25,192 nucleotides of DNA from a virus. The notes under the pieces are model-generated. The model was not told where the DNA came from and searched no databases. It was given only the letters and a program-made list of their open reading frames with translations. The stretch's first letter is position 1, and each line of letters begins with the position of its first letter. This document shows positions 14,089 through 21,977 of the stretch, in pieces. The translations under genes and the position numbers were made by a program. The DNA lies in the IMG/VR virus record IMGVR_UViG_3300042731_006629, positions 1 through 25,192 of that record, one strand, 5' to 3'.

Positions 14089-17061
14089 CTAGCCTAACGG
14101 TGCCACTTCGTCAAAGGAAGTGGTCAACGGAGTATGGATGAGTTGGAATTCGATTTCCTCCGCCGGCTGTTTAAATTGGATGAATACCTTACACACAAAT
14201 TGCCTTGCGGCAATCACATCTGCCGTGTTGGTTGTGGCGTCACAAACTACACGATAATTCTCTATCCCACGCTTCCGCTTGATAGGTTCAAGAATACCAC
14301 GCACCATTGACCGCGCCTCTCTCCACAAAACTTCATCGTTGATTTCAAAAGGTAAATACCTACCTTTTAAGATGAGTGCGTTTGCAATGAGATTGGTAGT
14401 CCACCTTGTGGACAAAATGTCAGTAGCCGTTGCTTCTCTGGCCATTGTCGAGTGGCCATAGCAGTATAGCCCAAGGCCAGCAAAATCAACAAAGGAGTTC
14501 ACAACCTCTATTCTTGTGCCATTTAATCCAGAAATAGCCGCACGTTGGGCCTTATCCGGAGAGTAGCGGATTTCTACAACATCGTCAAGATCACCCCGCC
14601 GCAGACCGGCGATAGGAAACCACGCTTCAAAATTCCTTTCTACTCTTCCAAGTAGAGCAGCTACTTGTCCTTCTCCAGGCTCCCATACTTCAGCATCGAC
14701 ATATTGATCGTAGTACTTTGTCCACGGGAAGATGGTGAACATGTGAGAAGAGTTGATAGTAGCGAGCGGCGGATAAGGAATAAGTGCCGTCGGTACGGCG
14801 ACACCACCGGGCGTTGCAGCGTTGTATTCGCCATTGGTGAAGTCGCGTGCATCATATGGATTTTCAAAATCAGGTATAGAAAATAACCATACGGCGTTTC
14901 TTCCTTCAGATTCGGAAAGTTCTTGACCAGCAAGCTGTACTTGTCGGTGCCACATACCAGGAGCACTCAAAAAGTGAACTGGGACGGTTTCCGGATTGGA
15001 AAACAATTGAAGTCCGGTATAAGACGGGCCTACATGCTCACCAATTACATCGGCCATAGTGAAAGCGCCATCCATGCCGAGTTTTTGTCCGAGGCTGGAA
15101 TCGTATGAAACATCCAGCTCACCAGTAACACCAGTCTCTTCAATGGTAACATAGTCAGATCCATTGGTAGCATCATTAACAGTTTCTACAACTTTAGCTA
15201 CAGTAGTTAATGCATTGAATGTTTCAACGGCGGTGGCTCCAGAGCCATTATTGAACATAACACGAAACCGATACCATTGATCCGCTGGGTTTGTAGTTGG
15301 AGTATTCGGATCTTTATCCAACCAGCAGAAAAAGCCGTCGGTTATGGTGGTTCTTTCATTCCCTATATCACCACAGTATTTGCAGGTGGTATGGAGAACG
15401 ATTGAGTCGTAGTATATTTGGATAGGGAAACCGAGTGCCGGCGCTCCGGTAAACGTCAAAGTGTATGCCCCGGTGTAGTAGTTTATTGTTCCAGACCCAC
15501 CGGCACCGGTTAAAGTACCATCACCATTGTCGGTAAGCGTCGCTCCCGACCCGTGAACAACGACCACCGATCCAATTTTTATCGGGTATTCGTTCAGTGT
15601 CCCTGTGAAAGCTGTTTCTGAAGCATCACCAAACTCAGCTACAGTTGTATGGCGGAAAACCGTTTCAAACGATCCAGCATTTTCCAACCCAGGCACATGA
15701 TCACCAGTAGGGGTTAAGGTAAAAACAAGTGTCCATGCCCCTGTTTGATAATTTATCGTACCAGCAACTTTATCACCAGCAAGAACGCCTGAGCCATTAT
15801 CAACTGCCGTCGTCTTGAAGGTGGCCATAATAGGCTCTAGGTTCTTAACATTACTAGTGAAAGTTACAGCTATTGCGCCAGAGGTGTAGTTTATCGTGCC
15901 AGACGAAATATCACCAGAGAGGTTGCCGTCGCCGTCGGTGTCGGTTGCAGTCATGGCAGCGTTGGCGGTACTAACTGTGGATATAGAAATACTTCCAGGG
16001 ACAATCGGCCCGCCGACAGTAACGGAATAAGCCGCCGTTAATCCGTCGCCGATATCAAGTTGATCCTCCCGTGGCATATAGATGGTAATATACTCTGGTC
16101 GGGAACCATATCGAGAAAGCGTTCCTTCGTAATTGGTGGTGCCGTCAGAGGCGCTTCCAATTATCTCATATGTGCCGGCGTAATACGTAACCGTCGTCGC
16201 CAACGTCGGCGCAGCCGCAAAAGTTAACGACCACTCTCCAGTTAGGTAATCTACAACACCAGTACCAGAAACAGATCCGGTAAGAACACCGTGCCCGTCG
16301 TCGGTGAATGTTTCGGTGCCGTCGGCTACTGTCATAGTTCCTGGAGCAATGTACCTTCCCTCGCTACCAGAATAGGACGTAGTTGCCGACGCCGCAATAG
16401 TATAAGACCATAAATTCTGAGCGCCGATGCCGCCGGTAGATGAATCTGATCTCGTAGACGCGAATGCGCCATCGTCGCCGCCGGCAAGGACAAGCGGAAC
16501 AAGCTGGCCAGTTGTGCTATTCACGGTAGAATCTGGAAATGTCGTTCCCGCGCTTGCGTGCAGTGTGGCATTAATATAGTTGGAATTATTGTTTATCGTA
16601 GTTTCGACGTTTGAGTTCGTCACGTTGTCAAACCGTTCCACACGGACTCCGCGAAAGTACACCCACACGTTGTACGACGATGTACTATTATGGGTGATAT
16701 TTACTTTGATATCGGTGTTTCCCCATGTACCGGATGACTTAGCATCGAAGCGGATAAAATCTACCTCGGTGCCACTTATAGATTTTCTCTGAACAGCGTA
16801 GGCGGTACTCAGTAGTGTTCCTGCAATCCTGACAACTTTTAGCTGGTTGCCATACTTTAGGTATCTGATCCCGGCACGCATACAATACTGATTATTTACT
16901 GGCCGGCCATGATAGTTGACGAAGTTTCCAGGGTCGGTAAACGTAGTCAACTGATCTGTAGGCCCCTTTGCCATTGGCCCGATGATACCGAAAATGGCAG
17001 AACTGCCACGCGGTAGGTACGCCGCCAGGTCATATTCAGTAACGGTTACACCTGCTGCCAT
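14089..17061 (-). CDS. Tail sheath protein, T4 gp18-like, greatly enlarged by inserted modules
   Basis: 990 residues from the chosen ATG, against 659 for T4 gp18. The N-terminus (VTVTEYDLAAYLPRGSSAIF, GPMAKGPTDQLTTFTDP, NYHGRP) and C-terminal third (FLSAPGMWHRQ, IAGLRRGDLDD, ISGLNGTRIEVVNSFVDFAG, EINDEVLWREARSMVRGIL, YRVVCDATTNT, FIQFKQPAEEIEFQL) match contractile sheath proteins. Residues about 239-552 hold three full and one partial copies of the module shared with capsid and baseplate; these should project from the sheath surface. After them is CKYC at 560-563 with another Cys near 579, a possible small metal site. An upstream in-frame ATG would add nine residues but has no ribosome binding site; AAGGAG sits six bases before the chosen ATG. 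Confidence 0.93.
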   Translation of the reverse strand: MAAGVTVTEYDLAAYLPRGSSAIFGIIGPMAKGPTDQLTTFTDPGNFVNYHGRPVNNQYCMRAGIRYLKYGNQLKVVRIAGTLLSTAYAVQRKSISGTEVDFIRFDAKSSGTWGNTDIKVNITHNSTSSYNVWVYFRGVRVERFDNVTNSNVETTINNNSNYINATLHASAGTTFPDSTVNSTTGQLVPLVLAGGDDGAFASTRSDSSTGGIGAQNLWSYTIAASATTSYSGSEGRYIAPGTMTVADGTETFTDDGHGVLTGSVSGTGVVDYLTGEWSLTFAAAPTLATTVTYYAGTYEIIGSASDGTTNYEGTLSRYGSRPEYITIYMPREDQLDIGDGLTAAYSVTVGGPIVPGSISISTVSTANAAMTATDTDGDGNLSGDISSGTINYTSGAIAVTFTSNVKNLEPIMATFKTTAVDNGSGVLAGDKVAGTINYQTGAWTLVFTLTPTGDHVPGLENAGSFETVFRHTTVAEFGDASETAFTGTLNEYPIKIGSVVVVHGSGATLTDNGDGTLTGAGGSGTINYYTGAYTLTFTGAPALGFPIQIYYDSIVLHTTCKYCGDIGNERTTITDGFFCWLDKDPNTPTTNPADQWYRFRVMFNNGSGATAVETFNALTTVAKVVETVNDATNGSDYVTIEETGVTGELDVSYDSSLGQKLGMDGAFTMADVIGEHVGPSYTGLQLFSNPETVPVHFLSAPGMWHRQVQLAGQELSESEGRNAVWLFSIPDFENPYDARDFTNGEYNAATPGGVAVPTALIPYPPLATINSSHMFTIFPWTKYYDQYVDAEVWEPGEGQVAALLGRVERNFEAWFPIAGLRRGDLDDVVEIRYSPDKAQRAAISGLNGTRIEVVNSFVDFAGLGLYCYGHSTMAREATATDILSTRWTTNLIANALILKGRYLPFEINDEVLWREARSMVRGILEPIKRKRGIENYRVVCDATTNTADVIAARQFVCKVFIQFKQPAEEIEFQLIHTPLTTSFDEVAPLG
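15406..16347 (-). repeat. Shared virion beta module, array in tail sheath (three full, one partial copy)
   Basis: Copy A (about 16177-16347) has IAPGTMTV, FTDDGHGVLTGSVSGTG, VVDYLTGEWSLTF and TYYAG. Copy B (about 15817-16002) has IVPGSISIS, DTDGDGNLSGDISSGT and INYTSGAIAVTF. A shortened copy (about 15718-15819) has VDNGSGVLAGDK and TINYQTGAWTLVF. Copy C (about 15406-15582) has IKIGSVVV, DNGDGTLTGAGGSGT, INYYTGAYTLTF and IYYDS. Confidence 0.85.
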
Positions 17062-17067
17062 TATAAT

Positions 17068-17073
17068 CTCCTT
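17068..17073 (-). promoter_or_regulatory. Ribosome binding site that decides the sheath start
   Basis: AAGGAG on the mRNA, six bases before the ATG at 17061. It overlaps the stop of the tail terminator gene and lies inside the nine-codon extension of the alternative start at 17088, which argues for the shorter protein. Confidence 0.75.
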
Positions 17074-17770
17074 ATTTTTCTTCGACAACGGTGACAGTTA
17101 TTGGTTCCCCATCTTCAGTGTATACTTCGTAACGTATTTGATGGACGAGAGGAACCGAGTATGGCTGATAAGGTAACCAGCCGTGCAAAACACAACTTAC
17201 TGTGTGTCTTATATCCTTTTGATCGAGTGTAGTCTGAGTTACCGTGCTATTGTCAACTACATTCTCGTAATTTATTCTGCTCTTCTGCTGCCCAAGATAT
17301 TGAGCAAATTTGAAAACATTGTTTGGCGGTTGATACCACCTGGAGTCAGCAAAGTCTATAGTTATCCAAGCCTTTTGCAACCTAAACAGCGATTGCAATT
17401 GGAATAGTAAAAAATTTGCCTGGGCCAAGTCTATTGTGTATATATTTACATCAACCCCAGATGTAACAGCTTGGGGTTTTTGAACAGCAACACCAATCCC
17501 TTCTTCTGGTAGTAGTGGTATTCGATAATGCGACGGATTATTTAACGCTGTGTCAGGAGTAAACGGCTCACGCCAGATGGCGATAAATGGGTACGGGATA
17601 GAAGTGGCACCAACAGCTTTACTTCTATCAACACCCCTATTTTTCTTTAACCACTGTTGTGCTTGGGAGTGTGCTCTATCAGCACCTCCCTTAACAACAG
17701 GGACAGGAGCACCGTTCCATTTTAATTGACCAAAGAACCTGATTAGTGCATCGTCGTAAATATCAAACAC
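17072..17770 (-). CDS. Probable tail terminator / neck protein, T4 gp15-like
   Basis: 232 residues, directly upstream of the sheath gene, as gp15-type terminators are in T4-like clusters. The N-terminus (IYDDALIRFFGQLKWNGAPV, then PVVKGG) and the motif IPYPFIAIWREP at about 58-69 recall gp15, where an early 'RR..' helix is followed by a 'rvPIxYa' strand. The C-terminal strand DIRHTVSCVLHGWLPYQPYS resembles the ...ieftl.v.gWlypp.. of gp15. The role would be to cap the tube and sheath and join them to the neck. It starts at GTG, five bases after AGGAG. The similarity is from remembered patterns and modest; a plain neck connector is the alternative. Confidence 0.45.
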   Translation of the reverse strand: MFDIYDDALIRFFGQLKWNGAPVPVVKGGADRAHSQAQQWLKKNRGVDRSKAVGATSIPYPFIAIWREPFTPDTALNNPSHYRIPLLPEEGIGVAVQKPQAVTSGVDVNIYTIDLAQANFLLFQLQSLFRLQKAWITIDFADSRWYQPPNNVFKFAQYLGQQKSRINYENVVDNSTVTQTTLDQKDIRHTVSCVLHGWLPYQPYSVPLVHQIRYEVYTEDGEPITVTVVEEK

Positions 17771-17778
17771 ATAAACTC

Positions 17779-18957
17779 CTATGAGCTAAATACTACATAA
17801 ACGTCACCACTTAAATCTTCTGTTCCACCAGAGGTTGCCCAAGAACCATCAGATGTTCCTTGTCCACCGATATACTGCCCAGCGACAAAACTGTACCCGG
17901 CAGTTCCGTACGCAACCGCTGCGTAGTTTTCGGTTGTATGTGTTGAGTTATTTAATTGGATATCCAAACCGGTTGGGGTAACAGCCGTGCCATTTATTGA
18001 TGGCTCAAACGTAAAAGTACCTCCGGTACATGCTTCAGTAGATGCTATTGTAGATGAAACAATATACCCCGGCCTTGGTGCTAGGTAACCATTTCTAGCA
18101 CCACTTTGGTCTTTCATCTGAAAATTTGACGTACTCGCCGGGAACCCTCCGCGATAAATAAAACTGTACACTGGAGTAGCCCGCGCTAAGTCACTCTGCA
18201 CAAGAAATGGGTTAGTAGCTGACGGTGAATTAGCGGCATCAGCCGCCGCCTCTTGATCAGCGGTTAGGTGATAATACTCGGTTGAACCGTTACCGCCCTG
18301 TAACCCCGATAGATTATTGTGGGTGGTTACGCTTCCAAATACCGACCATGATGTATTAAATATGTAAAGGGCGTCCTGATCTTCAACCCAAGTTGCCCAC
18401 CCCTCATTAGGGGATTGTCCGGTTGTTGATGAACCATCGTAAGTGTATATTTCGTTATTCGCCGTATATGTTCCGCTGTTCCCGGTAGTGTCGGTTCCGC
18501 TATTTTTAAAGATATACCTATCATTTGTTGTAGCTGCCGTTCCCGCATCCCAAGATCCACCGGACTCCTCATATAAAACATTATCAAAGGTATTTACGCA
18601 TTTTTCCCCTGTGGACGGTGTACCAGTTGGAGCACCGGTTGTAGTTTTTACATAATTTACATTATGCGTAACGCTATCTTGCCAATCCACACCTTGTTTT
18701 AGCTGATCCACATACTGTTTATCCGCAACCGGGTTGGAAGCAGACAACGCGTTTGGAGCGTTCGCTAGTGCTGCTGTTTGGTCAGTTGTAGGAACTCGCG
18801 GATCGGTTGTTGTCATAAAGACATTAGTACCGTCCGGCGATCCATACGAACCGGCGTTAGCAGCTTTTTCATCTGTTGAATTGATTAATAAATGGTCAAA
18901 TGATATATCTGGCGTTGGACTTCCATTTAATAATCTAAAATAATTATTAGCAGCCAT
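17779..18957 (-). CDS. Fibre-like virion protein (candidate collar whisker or head fibre), longer paralogue
   Basis: 392 residues, fibre-like throughout. Residues 60-85 have ALSASNPVADKQYVDQLKQG, a widespread phage fibre linker motif (NPva.K.YVD). Residues 212-235 have HNNLSGLQGG followed by EYYHLTADQE, another common fibre motif. The C-terminal domain (about 282-392) has FEPSINGTAV and YSFVAGQYIGGQ and is paralogous to the two domains in the gene before it. Lying between neck genes and the tail terminator, not with the baseplate fibres, suggests attachment to neck or head, as with T4 fibritin. AGGA is spaced six bases from its ATG. A baseplate fibre encoded out of place cannot be excluded. 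Confidence 0.6.
   Translation of the reverse strand: MAANNYFRLLNGSPTPDISFDHLLINSTDEKAANAGSYGSPDGTNVFMTTTDPRVPTTDQTAALANAPNALSASNPVADKQYVDQLKQGVDWQDSVTHNVNYVKTTTGAPTGTPSTGEKCVNTFDNVLYEESGGSWDAGTAATTNDRYIFKNSGTDTTGNSGTYTANNEIYTYDGSSTTGQSPNEGWATWVEDQDALYIFNTSWSVFGSVTTHNNLSGLQGGNGSTEYYHLTADQEAAADAANSPSATNPFLVQSDLARATPVYSFIYRGGFPASTSNFQMKDQSGARNGYLAPRPGYIVSSTIASTEACTGGTFTFEPSINGTAVTPTGLDIQLNNSTHTTENYAAVAYGTAGYSFVAGQYIGGQGTSDGSWATSGGTEDLSGDVYVVFSS
17782..18114 (-). repeat. INGT-type beta domain, single copy (collar-fibre family)
   Basis: C-terminal about 110 residues: GYIVSSTIAS, then FEPSINGTAV, LDIQLNN, YSFVAGQYIGGQ and VYVVF. The order of motifs equals that in the two domains of the neighbouring 329-residue protein (KPTINGT, a Leu/Val-rich strand, an F-(V/S)-AG-x-x-(I/L)-G motif and a final hydrophobic strand). 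Confidence 0.65.
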
Positions 18958-18981
18958 ATTTCTTCCTACATAACAGTGCTT

Positions 18982-19971
18982 TTACACATAACAAATCATC
19001 ATGTTAGCCCTACAGCTTACTGTCGGGCCGAAAATTGCATTTGTTGCCCCTTGAAGACCCAATAAACTTCCAGCGGAAAAGAAAAACGCTGGGTCTTTTG
19101 CTTCAGATGCATTATCGTATTGGGGATTTCCAGTATTGAAAGTCAAATCAAGACTGGTATCAACTATTGGCGTTCCATTGATTGTTGGTTTTATCACCAT
19201 CTCTCCAGAGGTGCAAACAGGGAAAAGCAGTGCAGAGGTGGCTGAAAAGTAACCGTCCTGTTTTGCTACGATGCCATTACCTATGCCGCCTGTCGGCTTT
19301 ATTACTGCCGTAGTATTTGCTGGAAAATACCAATAACCAAAGTCATACGTAGCATACCTATCACCATAGTCACAGATATAATCAAGTTTGCAATACAGCA
19401 TTACTCGGATATCTACACTGGCCGGTAGTGTAGCGGCATCACCAAATGCCTGTGCACCTATAGTATTTCCAGCCACAAAGTCAAAAGCAGAAATTGGTAT
19501 AGTTAATGTGGCCGAGTTGTGCTGCGGGCTTCCAGGAGAAGGAGCGAGTCTAACATTTAGTAGCGACGAAGTAGCTACCGTACCATTTATCGTTGGTTTT
19601 ACATCAATAAAACCAGCAGTTAATGGTGTAGATACGGTAACATCCATAGATATTATTGTTCCATCTATCGTTGCTGGCGTTTCATCAATAATTCCCGACC
19701 GTTCTCTAATAGTAGTAGCTGTTGGTACAGTGGTGTCATAAATATAGCGCACATAATCATACTCAGAGTACATATTATTTGCACTACCACCGCTACCGAT
19801 CGGTTCCCAAGTTAAAGAACCTCCGATGTATACTCCTGCTGTCGGCCCTGTGGTAACATATAGAATTCTACCAGTATAACTGGCGTCCCATGTAGGAAGA
19901 GATGCTACCTGTTCTAGTTTTAAGTTGAGCGCTTCAAAAAGCGAACAATTTTGGTTACCACTCCACAACAT
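18982..19971 (-). CDS. Fibre-like virion protein with two copies of the INGT domain
   Basis: 329 residues. The N-terminal 60 residues (SLPTWDASYTGRILYVTTG, then VYIGGSLTWEPIG) show the GRi.Yvt...gvyiG...W pattern of phage fibre or virion-surface proteins. Two tandem domains follow. The first (about 84-194) has DVKPTINGTV and FDFVAGNTIGAQ; the second (about 222-328) has VIKPTINGTP and FFFSAGSLLGLQ. The same domain ends the neighbouring gene's product. There is no signal peptide or membrane segment. It begins with GGAG five bases before ATG and stands right after the neck genes, so collar or head-surface fibres are inferred. The INGT motif could also be a carbohydrate-contacting loop, but nothing in the sequence proves this. 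Confidence 0.55.
   Translation of the reverse strand: MLWSGNQNCSLFEALNLKLEQVASLPTWDASYTGRILYVTTGPTAGVYIGGSLTWEPIGSGGSANNMYSEYDYVRYIYDTTVPTATTIRERSGIIDETPATIDGTIISMDVTVSTPLTAGFIDVKPTINGTVATSSLLNVRLAPSPGSPQHNSATLTIPISAFDFVAGNTIGAQAFGDAATLPASVDIRVMLYCKLDYICDYGDRYATYDFGYWYFPANTTAVIKPTGGIGNGIVAKQDGYFSATSALLFPVCTSGEMVIKPTINGTPIVDTSLDLTFNTGNPQYDNASEAKDPAFFFSAGSLLGLQGATNAIFGPTVSCRANMMICYV
18988..19722 (-). repeat. INGT-type beta domain, two tandem copies
   Basis: Copy 1 covers about 19390-19722 and copy 2 about 18988-19308. Shared motifs in order are KPTINGT, a hydrophobic strand (LLNVRL / LDLTF), a Pro-Gln-x-Asn turn (SPQHNSA / NPQYDNA), an F-x-AG-x-x-x-G motif and a final strand ending in a Cys-containing hydrophobic run (VMLYC / MMICYV). 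Confidence 0.75.
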
Positions 19972-19985
19972 AACTTCTCCGGACG

Positions 19986-20711
19986 TTATTTAATTTTCTG
20001 TATTGCAGATTTAAGCGCACGCGCTTTTACTGCCTCACCCAACTTTTCCAATTCCAACTTTAATCGGCGCATTGCCGGTCGCCAATGAGGTCGAGTAGGC
20101 AATTTAACAGTAACTTCCTTCCCGTCTTTTTTTACCACAACGCTTCTAGCACCGAATTCGTGAGCTATGGCTATTGTTGATAGCGGGACTTTCGTTTCTT
20201 TGTGTAACCGATTCGCTACGGTAACTACATAATAAGTCCCCTCGTTCGGGTCTTTTCTTTTCCGAACAACAATTCCGTTTACGTAATCGCCAGTTGCAAG
20301 TAAAATTCTAGGGTCGCGCTTTCTTTTAATCTTCCTTTTTAAATACTTTTTTCTTAATGGACGGTGTATAAAGGGGAACCTTTCCGCTATAGGTTCGGGT
20401 GTCTGTCTGGGCTGTATATAGTTTTTTCTTCTTTTAATTAGATCCGGTTCTATTCGCTTTTGTTCATCAGGGATATCGGGTATCTCTTTTGGATTTTTCT
20501 TTTCTCGATACAGTACTGGCCTTCCTAGTTCGGGAACCTGGGCAAGTAGTTTATCTATTATGTAATCCTTAAGGCTATAGGCCAAAATACGTAATTGTAT
20601 AGCAGTAGCTTCAAGGTATTCTTTCGTATAGTCAAGGATGAAAGGGTTTACCCTCTTCACCTTAAAAGTTCTGTTTCCTATATTTACCGTAGATACTACT
20701 TTTAGTGCCAA
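19986..20711 (-). CDS. Head-tail joining / tail completion protein, HK97 gp10-like
   Basis: 241 residues. C-terminal motifs match the HK97 gp10 / P2 gpS / Mu gpG virion morphogenesis type: TGDYVNGIVV (140-149), YYVVTVAN, IAHEFGAR (182-189) and LPTRPHWRPAMRRL (204-217), the i.EFGt...PaRPf.r.a pattern. These proteins bridge the neck and tail terminator. Between about 60 and 135 there is a long, very basic proline-rich insertion (RPLRKKYLKRKIKRKRDPR), unusual for the family and possibly contacting DNA or an acidic capsid surface. The start is TTG, within the last ten bases of the preceding gene, with GGGG seven to eight bases upstream; no better start exists nearby. Confidence 0.6.
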   Translation of the reverse strand: MALKVVSTVNIGNRTFKVKRVNPFILDYTKEYLEATAIQLRILAYSLKDYIIDKLLAQVPELGRPVLYREKKNPKEIPDIPDEQKRIEPDLIKRRKNYIQPRQTPEPIAERFPFIHRPLRKKYLKRKIKRKRDPRILLATGDYVNGIVVRKRKDPNEGTYYVVTVANRLHKETKVPLSTIAIAHEFGARSVVVKKDGKEVTVKLPTRPHWRPAMRRLKLELEKLGEAVKARALKSAIQKIK

Positions 20712-21316
20712 TTACGTTTCCCCAAGATATCTGTAGTTATCGGCCGTATTCCGCCTGATACGTTGGCGCTGTCTTCTTTAAGTAGTGTAGCTGTTCCTTG
20801 CCACTTTATCACTCGCTGGACTGGTTCATAAAATCCATCTTGTGGGGTTGTTATGTCGTTTATCTCATAAAGACTACTATCCCATTGGAAGACATCGGCC
20901 GCCTGTGGAAGATAAAATCTGAAATCGGTAATTCCAGGGTCGGTGGTGTCGTATAGTTCTCCTAAGCGAATACACTCTGCTAAATCTATGGAGAATTCAA
21001 CCGGAATTTCATCTTCTACACCACGGTAGTCAAGCTCTTTCTCTTTGGCTCTATGGTTGACAAATATATATGCTGGTACCGGGTCATCAAATCTTCTAAA
21101 TTGGCCTTGGGACTCTCTGGTTACAGGCTCCACATTTGCAGTGTCACGCTTAAACCGCCAAAAATACTTTGGTGTAATTTTTGACCGAGCAGCTCCAAGT
21201 TGTACCTGGATCACATGCCTGAGAAGTGCGTTCGAATTATAACGCCGTATCTCCTCATTTCTTGGGAATAAGTCCTTCAACTCACTCCTGGTAGATTGCT
21301 CTTGCTGCGTGCTCAC
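20702..21316 (-). CDS. Probable neck / head completion protein, T4 gp14-like
   Basis: 204 residues from the chosen GTG. The best match to T4 gp14 is the segment FRFYLPQAADVFQWDSSLYE (about 132-151), followed by INDI and GFYEPVQRVIKWQG, corresponding to gp14's IYFPMDNSLFEI...DPFY pattern. gp14 with gp13 forms the neck that closes the filled head. Earlier regions (RRFDDPVPAYIFVNH; EIPVEFSIDLAECI) are beta-rich. A longer frame opens with TTG at 21343 but lacks a ribosome binding site; GGAGG lies ten bases before the GTG at 21316 and seven before a TTG one codon earlier, so either is possible. The gene overlaps the preceding one by 35 bases. Confidence in the gp14 link is moderate. Confidence 0.5.
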   Translation of the reverse strand: MSTQQEQSTRSELKDLFPRNEEIRRYNSNALLRHVIQVQLGAARSKITPKYFWRFKRDTANVEPVTRESQGQFRRFDDPVPAYIFVNHRAKEKELDYRGVEDEIPVEFSIDLAECIRLGELYDTTDPGITDFRFYLPQAADVFQWDSSLYEINDITTPQDGFYEPVQRVIKWQGTATLLKEDSANVSGGIRPITTDILGKRNWH

Positions 21317-21968
21317 CAAATGCTTTCCTCCATAACCAAACAACCATTGCTGCAGAAAATTCTAACGCATTTATAGCGCTTGTCGCTGGGTACTCAATAA
21401 GTGGGGGAACAAACCAATTTGACGGATTTAATGCTACTAACCAACACCACCGTTTATACACACCAAGTTTTCTATGCTTTGGTAATAATTCCTCTTCTTC
21501 TGCTTCATATTCAACACCATACAAAGCTTTGCTTACTGCTCGTATGTCTAACTCTTTGTATACATTTCGTATGGCGTTATATATTGGCCACTTACGCTGG
21601 ACACCAGCGATTTCTCGATGTGCTCTCTTGAGCTTTTGGATAATTTGGCGTCCTTTTCGGATGATGATACCATCGTTAGGGGTGGCCGACTTTATCGCCG
21701 TTGGCGGTTTAAATATATATTTAAGTAATTTAAGAGTTCCGCTGAATACACCTTCGGTAAGTTTTGGCATCTGGTAATCGCTAAATATGTTGTTCCAGTA
21801 CTCTGCTCTTTCTTTGTTCTCCTTGAGATTGTCAAGAGCGTACCTGCTTACCATACTTAACATTATCGGATCTGTTGGGAGAACATCAGGAATGGCTACC
21901 CCTTCCTGAAGTGCTGCTTTTATAAACCACGCATAGAACGATCGTGAAAGTGCCAGAGGATTTGCCAT
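21282..21968 (-). CDS. Unknown protein between neck genes
   Basis: 228 residues, no recognised family. Helical N-terminus (1-60, with NLKENKERAEYW), a basic stretch (104-140), an acidic cluster (EAEEEELL, 155-162), an aromatic-rich segment (171-187, several Trp) and a hydrophobic helix (196-213). No signal peptide. The hydrophobic helix alone does not make a convincing membrane protein; burial in a virion complex is more likely. It sits between the gp13-like and gp14-like genes, overlaps the latter, and starts at an ATG with AGGA seven bases upstream. A structural or assembly role in head closure is inferred from place alone. Confidence 0.7.
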   Translation of the reverse strand: MANPLALSRSFYAWFIKAALQEGVAIPDVLPTDPIMLSMVSRYALDNLKENKERAEYWNNIFSDYQMPKLTEGVFSGTLKLLKYIFKPPTAIKSATPNDGIIIRKGRQIIQKLKRAHREIAGVQRKWPIYNAIRNVYKELDIRAVSKALYGVEYEAEEEELLPKHRKLGVYKRWCWLVALNPSNWFVPPLIEYPATSAINALEFSAAMVVWLWRKAFGEHAARAIYQE

Positions 21969-21977
21969 AATAAATTC

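Noticed and set aside
14661-14966. Minus-strand frame of 101 codons inside the sheath gene
   Set aside because: Lies in the strongly conserved C-terminal sheath region in another phase; no supporting start signal.
18327-18587. Minus-strand frame of 86 codons in another phase of the longer fibre gene
   Set aside because: Fully inside a supported coding region and without recognisable protein features; a shadow frame.
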